From Brevibacillus dissolubilis (GTDB lineage: Bacteria > Bacillota > Bacilli > Brevibacillales > Brevibacillaceae): DNA of 64,000 bases. Each line of letters opens with the position of its first letter. Positions within the stretch are counted from its first letter, which is position 1. The position numbers were made by a program, and so were the translations under genes. The notes under the pieces were generated by a model. It saw nothing but the letters and a program-made list of their open reading frames with translations, ran no database searches and had not been told where the DNA came from. Positions 9,356-17,147 of the stretch are shown in pieces. The stretch is taken from assembly GCF_006170445.1 (NCBI RefSeq), contig NZ_VCNA01000007.1:1-64000 (forward strand), in the 5' to 3' direction.

Positions 9356-9385
9356 GGCTGTCGATTATTATCGGCAGCCTTTTTG
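9356..9385 (+). terminator. Terminator after the siderophore-binding gene
   Basis: GGCTGTCGAT-TATT-ATCGGCAGCC with one G-T pair, followed by TTTTTGTTTT. The same stem recurs at 19924-19955, in both cases followed by a long hairpin element. Confidence 0.85.
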
Positions 9386-9406
9386 TTTTGGTGGGTACTC
9401 GGGGGT

Positions 9407-9490
9407 GAGAGTGAGGATGAACTGTTTTCCAGTTGCCTTTCCCTCTCTTCGTTCGGCCGGTCGCCTTACAAACAGTTCATCCTCACTCTC
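9407..9490. repeat. Long hairpin element, copy 1 (conserved 42-nt loop)
   Basis: A perfect 21-bp inverted repeat (9407-9427 with 9470-9490) encloses a 42-nt loop containing CCTTTCCCTCTCTTCGTTCG and GCCGGT. A second copy at 19981-20068 has an almost identical loop but a different, equally perfect stem, so pairing is conserved while sequence is not. Both copies follow the same type of terminator after a rightward gene for an exported protein. It may be a structured RNA, a single-stranded-DNA hairpin or a small mobile repeat; strand is unresolved. Confidence 0.85.
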
Positions 9491-9716
9491 TGGGGCGGGT
9501 ACCAGCCTAAAAAAGACGATCGAAAGATCGACGGATCAAAAACATCAATACATGAACATCAAATATCAATAACAAAGCATTCAAACATCCAAAGCTTCGT
9601 TGTTGCCATTCCGCAGTGCCTCCTCCGTCATTACTTACATAACCCCATGAATTAGCCCAATAATCATCATATGCTTGTTCTTTTAATTCTTTTCTCTATT
9701 ATCCCCCATGGCTGGT
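9491..9716. other. AT-rich intergenic stretch, possible gene remnant
   Basis: No convincing gene. On the minus strand a frame without start codon (about 9510-9690) reads a protein-like string including YDDYWANSWGYVSNDGGG and TAEWQQRSFG, ending at a stop near 9508. It has no ribosome binding site and could be a decayed gene end. A short ATCGAAAGATC palindrome lies near 9528. Nothing else stands out. Confidence 0.25.
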
Positions 9717-9935
9717 GGAGATGTGGACGTTGGCAAGATGTAAGCCTCTTTGAAGACCCTCTCAGCGGAAGAGATTTGATTGGGATTGCTTCTTCGGAAT
9801 ACTTCTAGGGGCAACGAATATACATCATCGAATAATCGTTTTGCCCCCTGCCCCAATCAAATATCTGCAGCGGACAGTCATGCCCCCCTCCGGGTCTTCA
9901 AGAATGGCGAACAGCTTGCCAACGTCCGCATCTCC
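9717..9935. repeat. 219-bp long imperfect palindrome
   Basis: Outer arms 9717-9737 and 9915-9935 pair over 21 positions with one wobble. Further nested complementarity continues inward: GAAGACCC with GGGTCTTC, AGATTTGATTGGG with CCCAATCAAATATCT, and GGGGCAACGA with TCGTTTTGCCCC. The whole can fold into one long interrupted hairpin. It may be a miniature inverted-repeat element or a structured RNA; it lies immediately upstream of the ArsR-gene promoter. Confidence 0.75.
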
Positions 9936-9954
9936 CGCCCCGCCCCACCCCCCC

Positions 9955-10002
9955 TTGACATTAGACCTAAAGCATATTACCATACTTTTCAAAGGTTTAA
10001 AC
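9955..10002 (+). promoter_or_regulatory. Promoter and putative operator of the ArsR gene
   Basis: TTGACA (9955-9960) and TACCAT (9978-9983) with a 17-bp spacer, followed by the 8-bp palindrome GTTTAAAC at 9995-10002. The same palindrome occurs in front of the aldehyde dehydrogenase gene, suggesting ArsR autoregulation. Confidence 0.6.
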
Positions 10003-10026
10003 TTACCAACGAACAAAGAGGTGCTT

Positions 10027-10344
10027 ATGAAAAACGGAAATGAACAAGCGCACCAGCAAGCATTGGAATTGTTTCGTGCCTGCACCCCTCTTTTTCAGGC
10101 ATTGGGAGATTCGGTCCGGCAGGATATCATTCTGTTGCTGGCGCAGCACGAAAGCCTCAACGTGAATCAGATCGCAGAGCAGTCACCGATGTCCCGCCCT
10201 ACGATTTCGCATCATCTCAAAATTTTGCGTGAGGTCGGTCTTGTGACGGTGGAACGCCGGGCCACCGAAAACTATTACTCTCTCCAGCTGGATCACTCCT
10301 TGGATAAATTGCGGGATTTGATGAAAGCGGTGGAGGAATGCTAG
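10027..10344 (+). CDS. ArsR-family winged-helix transcriptional regulator
   Basis: Small DNA-binding repressor, 105 residues. The ArsR HTH is clear: FQALGDSVRQDIILLL (~20-35), then SPMSRPTISHHLKILREVGL (~57-76) as recognition helix, and a beta-wing VERRATENYYSL. The frame is open much further upstream (to 9841), but AAAGAGGTG in front of ATG 10027 and the domain boundary fix the start. No metal-binding ELCVC motif is seen, so it is probably not an arsenic sensor; its ligand is unknown. The next gene, aldehyde dehydrogenase, shares the GTTTAAAC motif in its promoter region and is the likely target. Confidence 0.9.
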   Translation: MKNGNEQAHQQALELFRACTPLFQALGDSVRQDIILLLAQHESLNVNQIAEQSPMSRPTISHHLKILREVGLVTVERRATENYYSLQLDHSLDKLRDLMKAVEEC

Positions 10345-10405
10345 ACCAGAATTGACTTGCTGAACAGGGCTTCTGATGTGGTGAGTCAATATTTTTTAGA
10401 TTAAT

Positions 10406-10436
10406 AGTTTAAAAGTTTAAACGAATGGACTTAAAC
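10406..10436 (+). promoter_or_regulatory. Putative ArsR operator cluster before the aldehyde dehydrogenase
   Basis: AGTTTAAA at 10406 and again at 10414, overlapping the palindrome GTTTAAAC (10415-10422), then ACTTAAAC at 10429. The repeated motif matches the palindrome in the regulator's own promoter. No clear -35/-10 pair was assigned. Confidence 0.5.
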
Positions 10437-10538
10437 GAATACGATGATAGATACACAATAGCCCAGGAAGCTTCTATGAATAGATAGGTTTGGTTAGGGA
10501 TAAGACAAAATGAAATCGAGGAACGGAGGTAGTATGCA

Positions 10539-12062
10539 ATGGGAATGATCGAGATACTCAACCCTGCCACTGGTGAAGTGATCGGCGAGGTACAGGAGAA
10601 GACATCCGAGGAGATTACGGCGGCGATGAAGCGGGCCAGAGAGGCTTTTCCTGCATGGCGGGATATGCCGCTGGAGCAACGGCTCGGCTATGTAGCGCGT
10701 GTCCGTGAATATCTGGTTGAGCATATGGAGACGCTCGCACAAAAAATCGTGCAGGATACGGGGAAAGTCCTGCTGGAAGCGATGATGACGGAGATTTTTA
10801 CGACGGCTGATTTTATGAAGCATTATGAGAAGCATGCGGCGGGGATTCTGGCACCGAAAAAAGTAGGAACGCCAATTGTATTGTTTGGCCGACGCTCAGA
10901 GATTCAGTACCGTCCGATGGGGGTAGTGGCGGTGATCTCGCCATGGAACTATCCGCTCCAGCTGGCGATGGTGCCTGCGATTTCCGCCTTGATTGCCGGG
11001 AATACGGTGCTGCTCAAGCCTTCTGAGGTGACTCCCCTGACCGGATTGATTATGGAGGAGATCCTGAATGCAGGGGGATTCCCAGAAGGCGTCGTACAAG
11101 TCTTACATGGCGGCAAGGAAGTCGGACAGACGCTTGTCGATGCCAAGCCGGATAAGATCTTTTTCACAGGAAGTGTGGCAACAGGCAAAAAGATCATGGC
11201 CCAAGCCGCACAGCACCTGATTCCGGTCGAGCTGGAGCTAGGCGGGAAGGACCCGATGATTGTGTTCGCTGACGCTGATCTGGAGCGTGCAGCCAATGCG
11301 GCGGTCTGGGGAGCCTTCACCAATGCCGGGCAGACCTGTATGGCGGTCGAGCGTGTGTATGTGGAGAGCTCTATCTTTGACCGCTTCGTCGGGATCGTCA
11401 AGGCCAAGACCGAACAGCTTCGTGTCGGAACCGGGGAGGAAGCAGATATGGGCTCGATGACGTTTCCTCATCAGTTAAGCATCGTCGAGGAGCATCTCGC
11501 AGACGCAGTCGCCAAAGGAGCGACCATCCTCACAGGCGGCAAGCGGCTCAATGAGAAGACCCTGCACTTCCCCCCTACCCTGCTCACCAATGTGGATCAT
11601 ACGATGAAAATCATGAACGATGAGACATTCGGGCCAGTGCTACCGATCATGCCGTTCCGGGACGAATCAGAAGCCCTGCGTCTGGCTAATGACTCCCCGT
11701 TTGGCCTCAACAGCAGTGTCTGGTCACGCGATACCACCAAGGCCCGCCGAGTTGCCGGGAAGATTGAGAGTGGTAACGTTTGCATTAATGATGTGATCGT
11801 CAGCGTCGCCAACCCCCATCTGCCTTTTGGCGGGATCAAAGAAAGCGGCATGGGACGCTATCATGGTGAAGAAGGCCTGATCACCTTCTGCCACGTCACC
11901 TCGATCATCGAGAGTCCAGGGAAAAAAGCCTCTGAAATCAACTGGTATCCCTATACTCCGAAAAAGCGGGAAGCCTTCCAGACCCTGATGCAATTTTACG
12001 GCAAACAAATCAAAGCTTCTGTAGGCGGTGTCAACAACCTCCTGCGAGAGTTCTTCAAATAA
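10539..12062 (+). CDS. NAD(P)-dependent aldehyde dehydrogenase
   Basis: Oxidises an aldehyde to the acid. Visible motifs: PWNYPLQLAMVPAISALIAG-type cofactor entry (start ~132), FTGSVATGKKIM (~209-220), catalytic base region ELELGGKDP (~233) and nucleophile NAGQTC (Cys ~267), and EIFGPV-like DETFGPVLPIMPF (~368). 507 residues; the C-terminal ~40 residues (PYTPKKREAFQTLM ...) extend past the core as in fatty-aldehyde/succinate-semialdehyde-like family members. Substrate not determinable. GGAGG precedes ATG 10539. Single-gene transcript between putative ArsR operators and a terminator. Confidence 0.92.
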   Translation: MGMIEILNPATGEVIGEVQEKTSEEITAAMKRAREAFPAWRDMPLEQRLGYVARVREYLVEHMETLAQKIVQDTGKVLLEAMMTEIFTTADFMKHYEKHAAGILAPKKVGTPIVLFGRRSEIQYRPMGVVAVISPWNYPLQLAMVPAISALIAGNTVLLKPSEVTPLTGLIMEEILNAGGFPEGVVQVLHGGKEVGQTLVDAKPDKIFFTGSVATGKKIMAQAAQHLIPVELELGGKDPMIVFADADLERAANAAVWGAFTNAGQTCMAVERVYVESSIFDRFVGIVKAKTEQLRVGTGEEADMGSMTFPHQLSIVEEHLADAVAKGATILTGGKRLNEKTLHFPPTLLTNVDHTMKIMNDETFGPVLPIMPFRDESEALRLANDSPFGLNSSVWSRDTTKARRVAGKIESGNVCINDVIVSVANPHLPFGGIKESGMGRYHGEEGLITFCHVTSIIESPGKKASEINWYPYTPKKREAFQTLMQFYGKQIKASVGGVNNLLREFFK

Positions 12063-12090
12063 GAGACAATCCGAACAAAAACGCTACGAT

Positions 12091-12128
12091 CCTGCATGCC
12101 TCCCCCAGACGCGTGCAGGTTTTTTTTA
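12091..12128 (+). terminator. Terminator after aldehyde dehydrogenase
   Basis: CCTGCATGC and GCGTGCAGG form a stem over a C-rich loop, followed by eight T. Confidence 0.9.
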
Positions 12129-12144
12129 CATGATTCATAAAATG

Positions 12145-12193
12145 TTGACAATCGCCCGTAAATTCTATAAATTTATGATGCAAACGTTTTCAC
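12145..12193 (+). promoter_or_regulatory. Beta-amylase promoter with CcpA cre site
   Basis: TTGACA at 12145-12150 with TATAAA (12166) or TAAATT (12168) as -10. ATGCAAACGTTTTCAC at 12178-12193 matches the cre consensus WTGNAARCGNWWWCAW at all but the last base and overlaps the expected start point, so carbon catabolite repression by CcpA is likely. Confidence 0.82.
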
Positions 12194-12263
12194 GAAATTT
12201 TAACATCCAGATTATTCTGCGCTTTGCAATACTTCATTTCAAATGTTAAAGGAGGATTTTCAG

Positions 12264-13910
12264 ATGAAAAACACTTGGAAAGACCGCCTCAAGAAAAGCT
12301 CTCTTGCGACGCTGTCCTTGGCTGTAGTTGCAGGTATCTTTGCCGGCAATATGAATACAGCCTCCGCCACCGTAAAAAGTGATTACAAAACCTATGTGAT
12401 GGCTCCGCTGACTAAGATCACAGACTGGACTGCTTTCAAAAGCCAACTGACCACCCTCAAAAACAACGGGGTATATGCGCTTACAACTGACGTATGGTGG
12501 GGCGATGTCGAGGCCGCTGGTGACAACCAGTTCAACTGGACCTACTACAAAACCTATGCAGACACCGTCCGTGCAGCCGGCCTCAAATGGGTACCGATCA
12601 TCTCCACCCACCAATGCGGCGGCAACGTCGGTGACGATTGCAACGTACCGCTTCCGAACTGGCTTTGGTCCCAAGGTACAGCTGACCAGATGAAATTCAA
12701 GGATGAGTCCGGTTATGTCAACGGTGAGTCCCTCTCCCCTTGGTGGTCTGGTACGCAGACTCAATACGATGAGCTGTATGCTTCCTTTGCAAGCAACTTC
12801 GCGGGTTATAAAGACATCATCGCCAAGATCTACTTGAGCGGCGGTCCTGCGGGTGAGCTGCGCTTCCCATCCTACAATGCGGCTGCAGGCTGGTCCTACC
12901 CAAGCCGTGGTAAGCTGCAAGCCTACACCGATACCGCGAAAAATGATTTCCGTGCGGCTATGCAGACCAAATACGGTACCATCTCTGCTCTCAACACCGC
13001 TTGGGGTACCAGCCTGACTGCTTTTTCCCAAATCAGCCCGCCAACTGACGGCGACAACTTCTTCATCAACGGCTATAAGTCCAACTACGGCAAAGACTTC
13101 TTGAACTGGTACCAAGGCGTGCTGAGCAAGCACCTCGCTGGCATCGCTTCCAAGGCCCACAGCCGTTTTGACACCACATTCGGCGTACGCATCGGCGCGA
13201 AAATCGCGGGCATCCACTGGAAAATGAACGATCCAAGCATGCCACACTCTGCTGAGTACGGCGCTGGCTACTACAACTACAGCACCATCCTCGATCAGTT
13301 CAAAGCAAGCAACCTTGACCTGACCTTCACTTGCCTGGAGATGAACGACAGCCAAGCGAATACCGCTCCCTACTACTCTGCACCGAAATCACTCGTGATC
13401 AACGTAGCCAACCTGGCGAACTCCAAAGGCATCGCGGTCAACGGTGAAAATGCTCTTGCCATCGTCAACGATAACCAGAAGTATCAAAACGTAGCGGAAA
13501 TGCTCTACAACTACAACTTCAGCGGCTTCACCCTCCTGCGCATGGCTAACATCGTCAACAGCAACGGTACAGTGACTTCTGAGATGGCTCCATTCCGTGA
13601 TGCCGTCGCACTCAACCCAGTACCTGTGACCTTCACGGTGAACAATGCCAATGCTACAACTGGTCAGACCGTCTATGTAGTCGGTGACCGTTGGGAGCTT
13701 GGCAAATGGGATACCGTTGTCTACCCGGCGAAGCTGACCAACACCAGCGGCGTATGGAAGGCGACCGTCTACCTCGGTGAAAACCGTACCTACAACTTCA
13801 AAGCGATCAAGAAAGATGGCAGCGGCAACGTGGTATGGGAAGGTGGCTCCAACAAGAACTACTCCGTACCAGCAGGCGGCGGCAGCTACACCTGGAGCTG
13901 GACGAACTAA
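12264..13910 (+). CDS. Secreted beta-amylase (GH14) with C-terminal starch-binding domain (CBM20)
   Basis: Releases maltose from non-reducing ends of starch outside the cell. Start ATG 12264 has AAAGGAGG upstream; a Sec signal peptide (basic start, hydrophobic core, ASA cleavage region ~38) follows. The catalytic domain has the GH14 signature DVWWGDVE (~72) and STHQCGGNVGDDC (~114); the two catalytic glutamates are in GGPAGELRFPSY (~198) and NGENAL (~395). The last ~95 residues (VTFTVNNANATTGQTVYVVG ...) form a CBM20 domain with the usual WELGKW. About 548 residues, the expected size for Bacillus-type beta-amylase. A cre site sits at the promoter. Confidence 0.96.
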   Translation: MKNTWKDRLKKSSLATLSLAVVAGIFAGNMNTASATVKSDYKTYVMAPLTKITDWTAFKSQLTTLKNNGVYALTTDVWWGDVEAAGDNQFNWTYYKTYADTVRAAGLKWVPIISTHQCGGNVGDDCNVPLPNWLWSQGTADQMKFKDESGYVNGESLSPWWSGTQTQYDELYASFASNFAGYKDIIAKIYLSGGPAGELRFPSYNAAAGWSYPSRGKLQAYTDTAKNDFRAAMQTKYGTISALNTAWGTSLTAFSQISPPTDGDNFFINGYKSNYGKDFLNWYQGVLSKHLAGIASKAHSRFDTTFGVRIGAKIAGIHWKMNDPSMPHSAEYGAGYYNYSTILDQFKASNLDLTFTCLEMNDSQANTAPYYSAPKSLVINVANLANSKGIAVNGENALAIVNDNQKYQNVAEMLYNYNFSGFTLLRMANIVNSNGTVTSEMAPFRDAVALNPVPVTFTVNNANATTGQTVYVVGDRWELGKWDTVVYPAKLTNTSGVWKATVYLGENRTYNFKAIKKDGSGNVVWEGGSNKNYSVPAGGGSYTWSWTN

Positions 13911-13953
13911 TCCATTCTTCTTGTAGTGCCAATCGGTCTGCTTTTCTGAACAC

Positions 13954-13996
13954 AAAAAAATCTGGCTTTCTCCACGCGGGAGGGCCAGATTTTTTC
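13954..13996. terminator. Bidirectional terminator between beta-amylase and the TerB-like gene
   Basis: AAAAAAATCTGGC and GCCAGATTTTTT form a stem with A- and T-runs, suited to stop both converging transcripts. Confidence 0.9.
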
Positions 13997-14014
13997 TGTT
14001 TTCTATGAAAAGGA

Positions 14015-14521
14015 TTAGTGTACGCTCAGGTTTACTTGGTAGCCTGGTTGGTTTTTCGGGTGGTTCTGGTTGAGGAACACGGAGCGGTCGGTTTTGAGTA
14101 CGATTACCTCGAAGAATGGACGGAAACGCTCTTCGCTGATTCCGAATGCATTGAGGAATTTGCCAAACAGCTCTTGCTCTTGACGCTCAGGCTGACCGTC
14201 TGCGAGAGAAGAATCGATCAGATTGATGAGGATGCACATTTTTTGTGCGTCTGTGAGGATTGGTGCAGCTTCACGCAGGAAAGCGTCAGGAGAGGTTTTG
14301 CGGGTGTATTTCATCGCGCGCTCGAGCAGGGCACGGTTGTTGGCACCTACACCGATAACGCCGCCACGCTCTTCACCACCGAGTACGGAGAGGAGATGAC
14401 CGATCTCTTCGTGATCCATCTCGCCGTCGGAGCCCATCATATAGAGCAGCGAGCAGGCAAATGCAAGGTGTGGCGTCATGTTTTCGCCTTTATCACCTTT
14501 AAACATATCAAACAAACCCAT
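14015..14521 (-). CDS. TerB-like protein of unknown function
   Basis: 168-residue cytoplasmic protein with two acidic helix motifs resembling the TerB/DjlA-N repeat: MMGSDGEMDHEEIGHLLSVL (~28-47) and ADGQPERQEQELFGKFLNAF (~113-132). TerB-like domains bind metal or act as scaffolds in stress proteins; no ter genes are nearby. Start chosen at 14521, where GGAGG lies eight bases upstream; an ATG five codons earlier lacks a site. Function unknown; monocistronic. Confidence 0.75.
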   Translation of the reverse strand: MGLFDMFKGDKGENMTPHLAFACSLLYMMGSDGEMDHEEIGHLLSVLGGEERGGVIGVGANNRALLERAMKYTRKTSPDAFLREAAPILTDAQKMCILINLIDSSLADGQPERQEQELFGKFLNAFGISEERFRPFFEVIVLKTDRSVFLNQNHPKNQPGYQVNLSVH

Positions 14522-14627
14522 TCGTAATTCCTCCATTCGTTTGGCTAAAAATATCCTTGCTATGTACTACGAAATAAATTCTAGCAGGTTTCGGAAAAAA
14601 ATGAAAAAGAAATAGCCTATTGATATG

Positions 14628-14685
14628 AAAAAAATCCCAATCAGCCATGTCAGGTTTCTGCGGTCTGCATGGTGCTTTGGGATTT
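14628..14685 (-). terminator. Terminator of the EAL-domain gene
   Basis: On the minus strand AAATCCCAA pairs with TTGGGATTT, extended by CATG/CATG pairing inside, and is followed by TTTTTTTC. Confidence 0.8.
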
Positions 14686-14702
14686 GGTGTATGGGACGAT
14701 CA

Positions 14703-15737
14703 TCAGTTAGCCAGCTGGAGCAGCGGATGTGCCTGCGGCTTGGCGAACAGATAGCCTTGGAACAGGTCGTAGCCCATATCGAGCAGGTATTTGAGATCCT
14801 CTTGATCCTCTACTCCCTCGGCGAGAGCCTGGGAGTTCATCTCATGGGCGAGCTGGAGGACAGATCGGGCGATCCGCTGCTTGCCCCGGTCCTGACTGAC
14901 ACCACGGGTGAATTCGAGTGCCAGCTTCACGTAGTCTGGTTCGAGCTGGGATAAGAGACTCAAGCTGGTGTAGCCTGTGCCCACATCATCGAGAGCGAAT
15001 TTGAACCCGTGATCTTTGTAGAACTGCAGGATCGATTTGAGATGGTCGACATTTTTGATTTCATCGGACTCGACGACTTCAAACACCAGCTGCTCTGGTC
15101 TGACTCCTGACAGGCGGCTTGCTTCGAGCGTGCTTTGCAGGCAATGCTCCGGTGTATAGATGGCGGTCGGGAGAAAGTTAATGAAGGCGAGCTGATTGGG
15201 AATAGCTGACGCATTTTTCACAGAGGTAATCCGGCAGGCACGGTCGAGCGCAAACAGGCGGTTCCGGATTTTGGCGGCTTCAAACATTCGGAATGGTGGA
15301 ATAATCCCACCTTGTTTGTCAATTCCGCGCGAAAGAAGCTCATGACCGATAATCACGGGCTGCTGATCTTGGAAGCCGACGATGGGTTGATAGTATGTCA
15401 GGATGGATTGCTCTGTGATGAGACTGTCGATCCAATCTGCTTCGCGCTCCTGTAGGAACTGGGCGACTGGCTTCAACTGATCCAACGCAGCCAACGGGTC
15501 GGTACGCTTGGACATGACAGCGAGAATCTCATGCGAAGACAGATGGTTCGTGATGTAATCAAGCATATTGTAAAAGATGGACTCCTCCACCCAATGCATC
15601 CGGTCATTGATGGATAACCAACTGGAGCTGGAATAAGAACCGAGATAGATTTTGATCCAGTCGGTATTCAGATCCCCTTTGAAATACAGGGTATAACCTC
15701 TCTCCGATACTTGGCACGCGTCACATTGTGTATCCAT
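14703..15737 (-). CDS. EAL-domain protein (probable c-di-GMP phosphodiesterase)
   Basis: Likely hydrolyses or senses cyclic di-GMP. The EAL domain fills about residues 100-340. Key positions are mostly kept but the name-giving triplet is ELL (GHELLSR, ~128), with NFLP (~188), VVESDEI (~220), DDVGTGYTSL (~248), EGVE (~304) and LFQGYLFAKP (~323). The N-terminal ~95 residues are not a recognised sensor and begin with a C-X2-C pair (CDACQ). Start at ATG 15737 with AAGGGAG eight bases upstream; GTG 15740 is adjacent. Activity is plausible because the metal- and substrate-binding acids remain, but a pure sensor role is possible. Confidence 0.88.
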   Translation of the reverse strand: MDTQCDACQVSERGYTLYFKGDLNTDWIKIYLGSYSSSSWLSINDRMHWVEESIFYNMLDYITNHLSSHEILAVMSKRTDPLAALDQLKPVAQFLQEREADWIDSLITEQSILTYYQPIVGFQDQQPVIIGHELLSRGIDKQGGIIPPFRMFEAAKIRNRLFALDRACRITSVKNASAIPNQLAFINFLPTAIYTPEHCLQSTLEASRLSGVRPEQLVFEVVESDEIKNVDHLKSILQFYKDHGFKFALDDVGTGYTSLSLLSQLEPDYVKLALEFTRGVSQDRGKQRIARSVLQLAHEMNSQALAEGVEDQEDLKYLLDMGYDLFQGYLFAKPQAHPLLQLAN

Positions 15738-15926
15738 CACTTTGTCTCCCTTTCCGATCGCATCCCCATGAGGAATGGCATAAAGTTTTCTCTATGCTGT
15801 ATCATTTCTCAATTCATTTATGATTTCCTGTTCCAAAAGCATTTGAAACTGCTTTTTCCACGGTGAAATATGGGGCATCATTAGGGTATGATATTACCAT
15901 AACGGAAATGACCAAGGAGAATAAGC

Positions 15927-17096
15927 ATGCAAACAGTTGAATTGATTGCCACCGCCACATTTGGATTGGAATCCGTCGTGGCTGACGAAGTGAAAAATCT
16001 GGGATACACCGATATGACGGTGGAGAACGGAAAGGTAACGTTTCGCGCCGATCTGGCTGCGATCGCCAAGGCGAATCTGTGGTTGCGCACAGCCGATCGG
16101 GTACGGATCAAGATCGGAGAATTTAAGGCGACCACATTTGATGAATTATTTGAGCAGACCAAAGCACTGCCATGGTCGGATTGGATTCCGGTCGACGGGG
16201 CTTTTCCTGTGGAGGGCAAATCTGTAAAGTCGACTCTCTTTAGCGTATCGGATTGTCAGGCGATTGTGAAGAAGGCAATCGTTGAGAGTCTGAAGAGAAC
16301 GTATAAAACAGACTGGTTTGAGGAGAGCGGCCCGTTGTATAAGGTAGAGGTGGCGCTCTTAAAGGATATCGTCACGCTGACGATCGACTCCAGCGGCTCT
16401 GGCTTACATAAGCGCGGCTACCGTGAGCATATCGGGGCGGCTCCGCTCAAGGAAACGATGGCTGCGGCTCTGATCCTGCTGTCCCGCTGGAAGCCTGACC
16501 GTGTGTTCATGGACCCATTCTGCGGTTCGGGTACGCTTCCGATCGAGGCGGCGCTGATCGGGCATAACATCGCTCCAGGGATGAATCGTGAGTTTGCCAG
16601 TGAGAATTGGCCGATCATCCCAAGACAGATCTGGCGTGATGCCCGTGCAGAGACTCATGATCTGGCTGACTATGACCGCGAGCTGGAGATCATCGGTACC
16701 GATATTGATGATGAGATGCTGAAGGTAGCAAGACGCAATGCAGGGGAAGCGGGTGTGGAGGATTCGATTCACTTCCAGCGCTTGGACATGCGTGATATGA
16801 GCTCCAAGCGCAAGTACGGCTATCTCATCTGCAACCCGCCGTACGGGGAGCGCCTGCTCGATAAACGCGAGATCGTCAAGCTTTATCAGGATATGGGCAA
16901 GGCCTTTGGTAAGCTGGATACCTGGTCGTATTATGTGCTGACCTCTGATGAGGAGTTCGAAAAGCATTTTGGTCGGGAAGCAAGCAAAAAGCGTAAATTG
17001 TACAACGGAAACATCAAAGTAGACTACTACCAGTTCTTCGGTCCGCGTCCACCGCGTCCCAAAACGGAAACGATTGTAACGCTAGACCAAGCCTGA
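15927..17096 (+). CDS. rlmL: 23S rRNA (guanine-N2)-methyltransferase RlmL/YpsC-type
   Basis: SAM-dependent methyltransferase acting on 23S rRNA. The N-terminal THUMP RNA-binding region (~45-155) follows a ferredoxin-like start (TATFGLESVVADEV). The Rossmann methyltransferase part has FMDPFCGSGTLPIEAAL (~190), GTDIDDEML (~254) and catalytic NPPYGER (~307), the N2-guanine motif. 389 residues, matching the single-methylase Bacillus form (YpsC) rather than the fused E. coli RlmKL. AAGGAGA lies before ATG 15927. Stand-alone gene. Confidence 0.93.
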   Translation: MQTVELIATATFGLESVVADEVKNLGYTDMTVENGKVTFRADLAAIAKANLWLRTADRVRIKIGEFKATTFDELFEQTKALPWSDWIPVDGAFPVEGKSVKSTLFSVSDCQAIVKKAIVESLKRTYKTDWFEESGPLYKVEVALLKDIVTLTIDSSGSGLHKRGYREHIGAAPLKETMAAALILLSRWKPDRVFMDPFCGSGTLPIEAALIGHNIAPGMNREFASENWPIIPRQIWRDARAETHDLADYDRELEIIGTDIDDEMLKVARRNAGEAGVEDSIHFQRLDMRDMSSKRKYGYLICNPPYGERLLDKREIVKLYQDMGKAFGKLDTWSYYVLTSDEEFEKHFGREASKKRKLYNGNIKVDYYQFFGPRPPRPKTETIVTLDQA

Positions 17097-17147
17097 TCGT
17101 CTTACCCATTGTGAGATTTGGGCAGAAGGAAAGGGAGAAAGAGGAAT

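Noticed and set aside
9350-9655. 101-codon frame across hairpin element copy 1
   Set aside because: Covers a perfect inverted repeat and has no ribosome binding site; translation is coincidental.
12246-13355. 369-codon frame antisense to beta-amylase
   Set aside because: Beta-amylase motifs and signal peptide are unmistakable on the plus strand.
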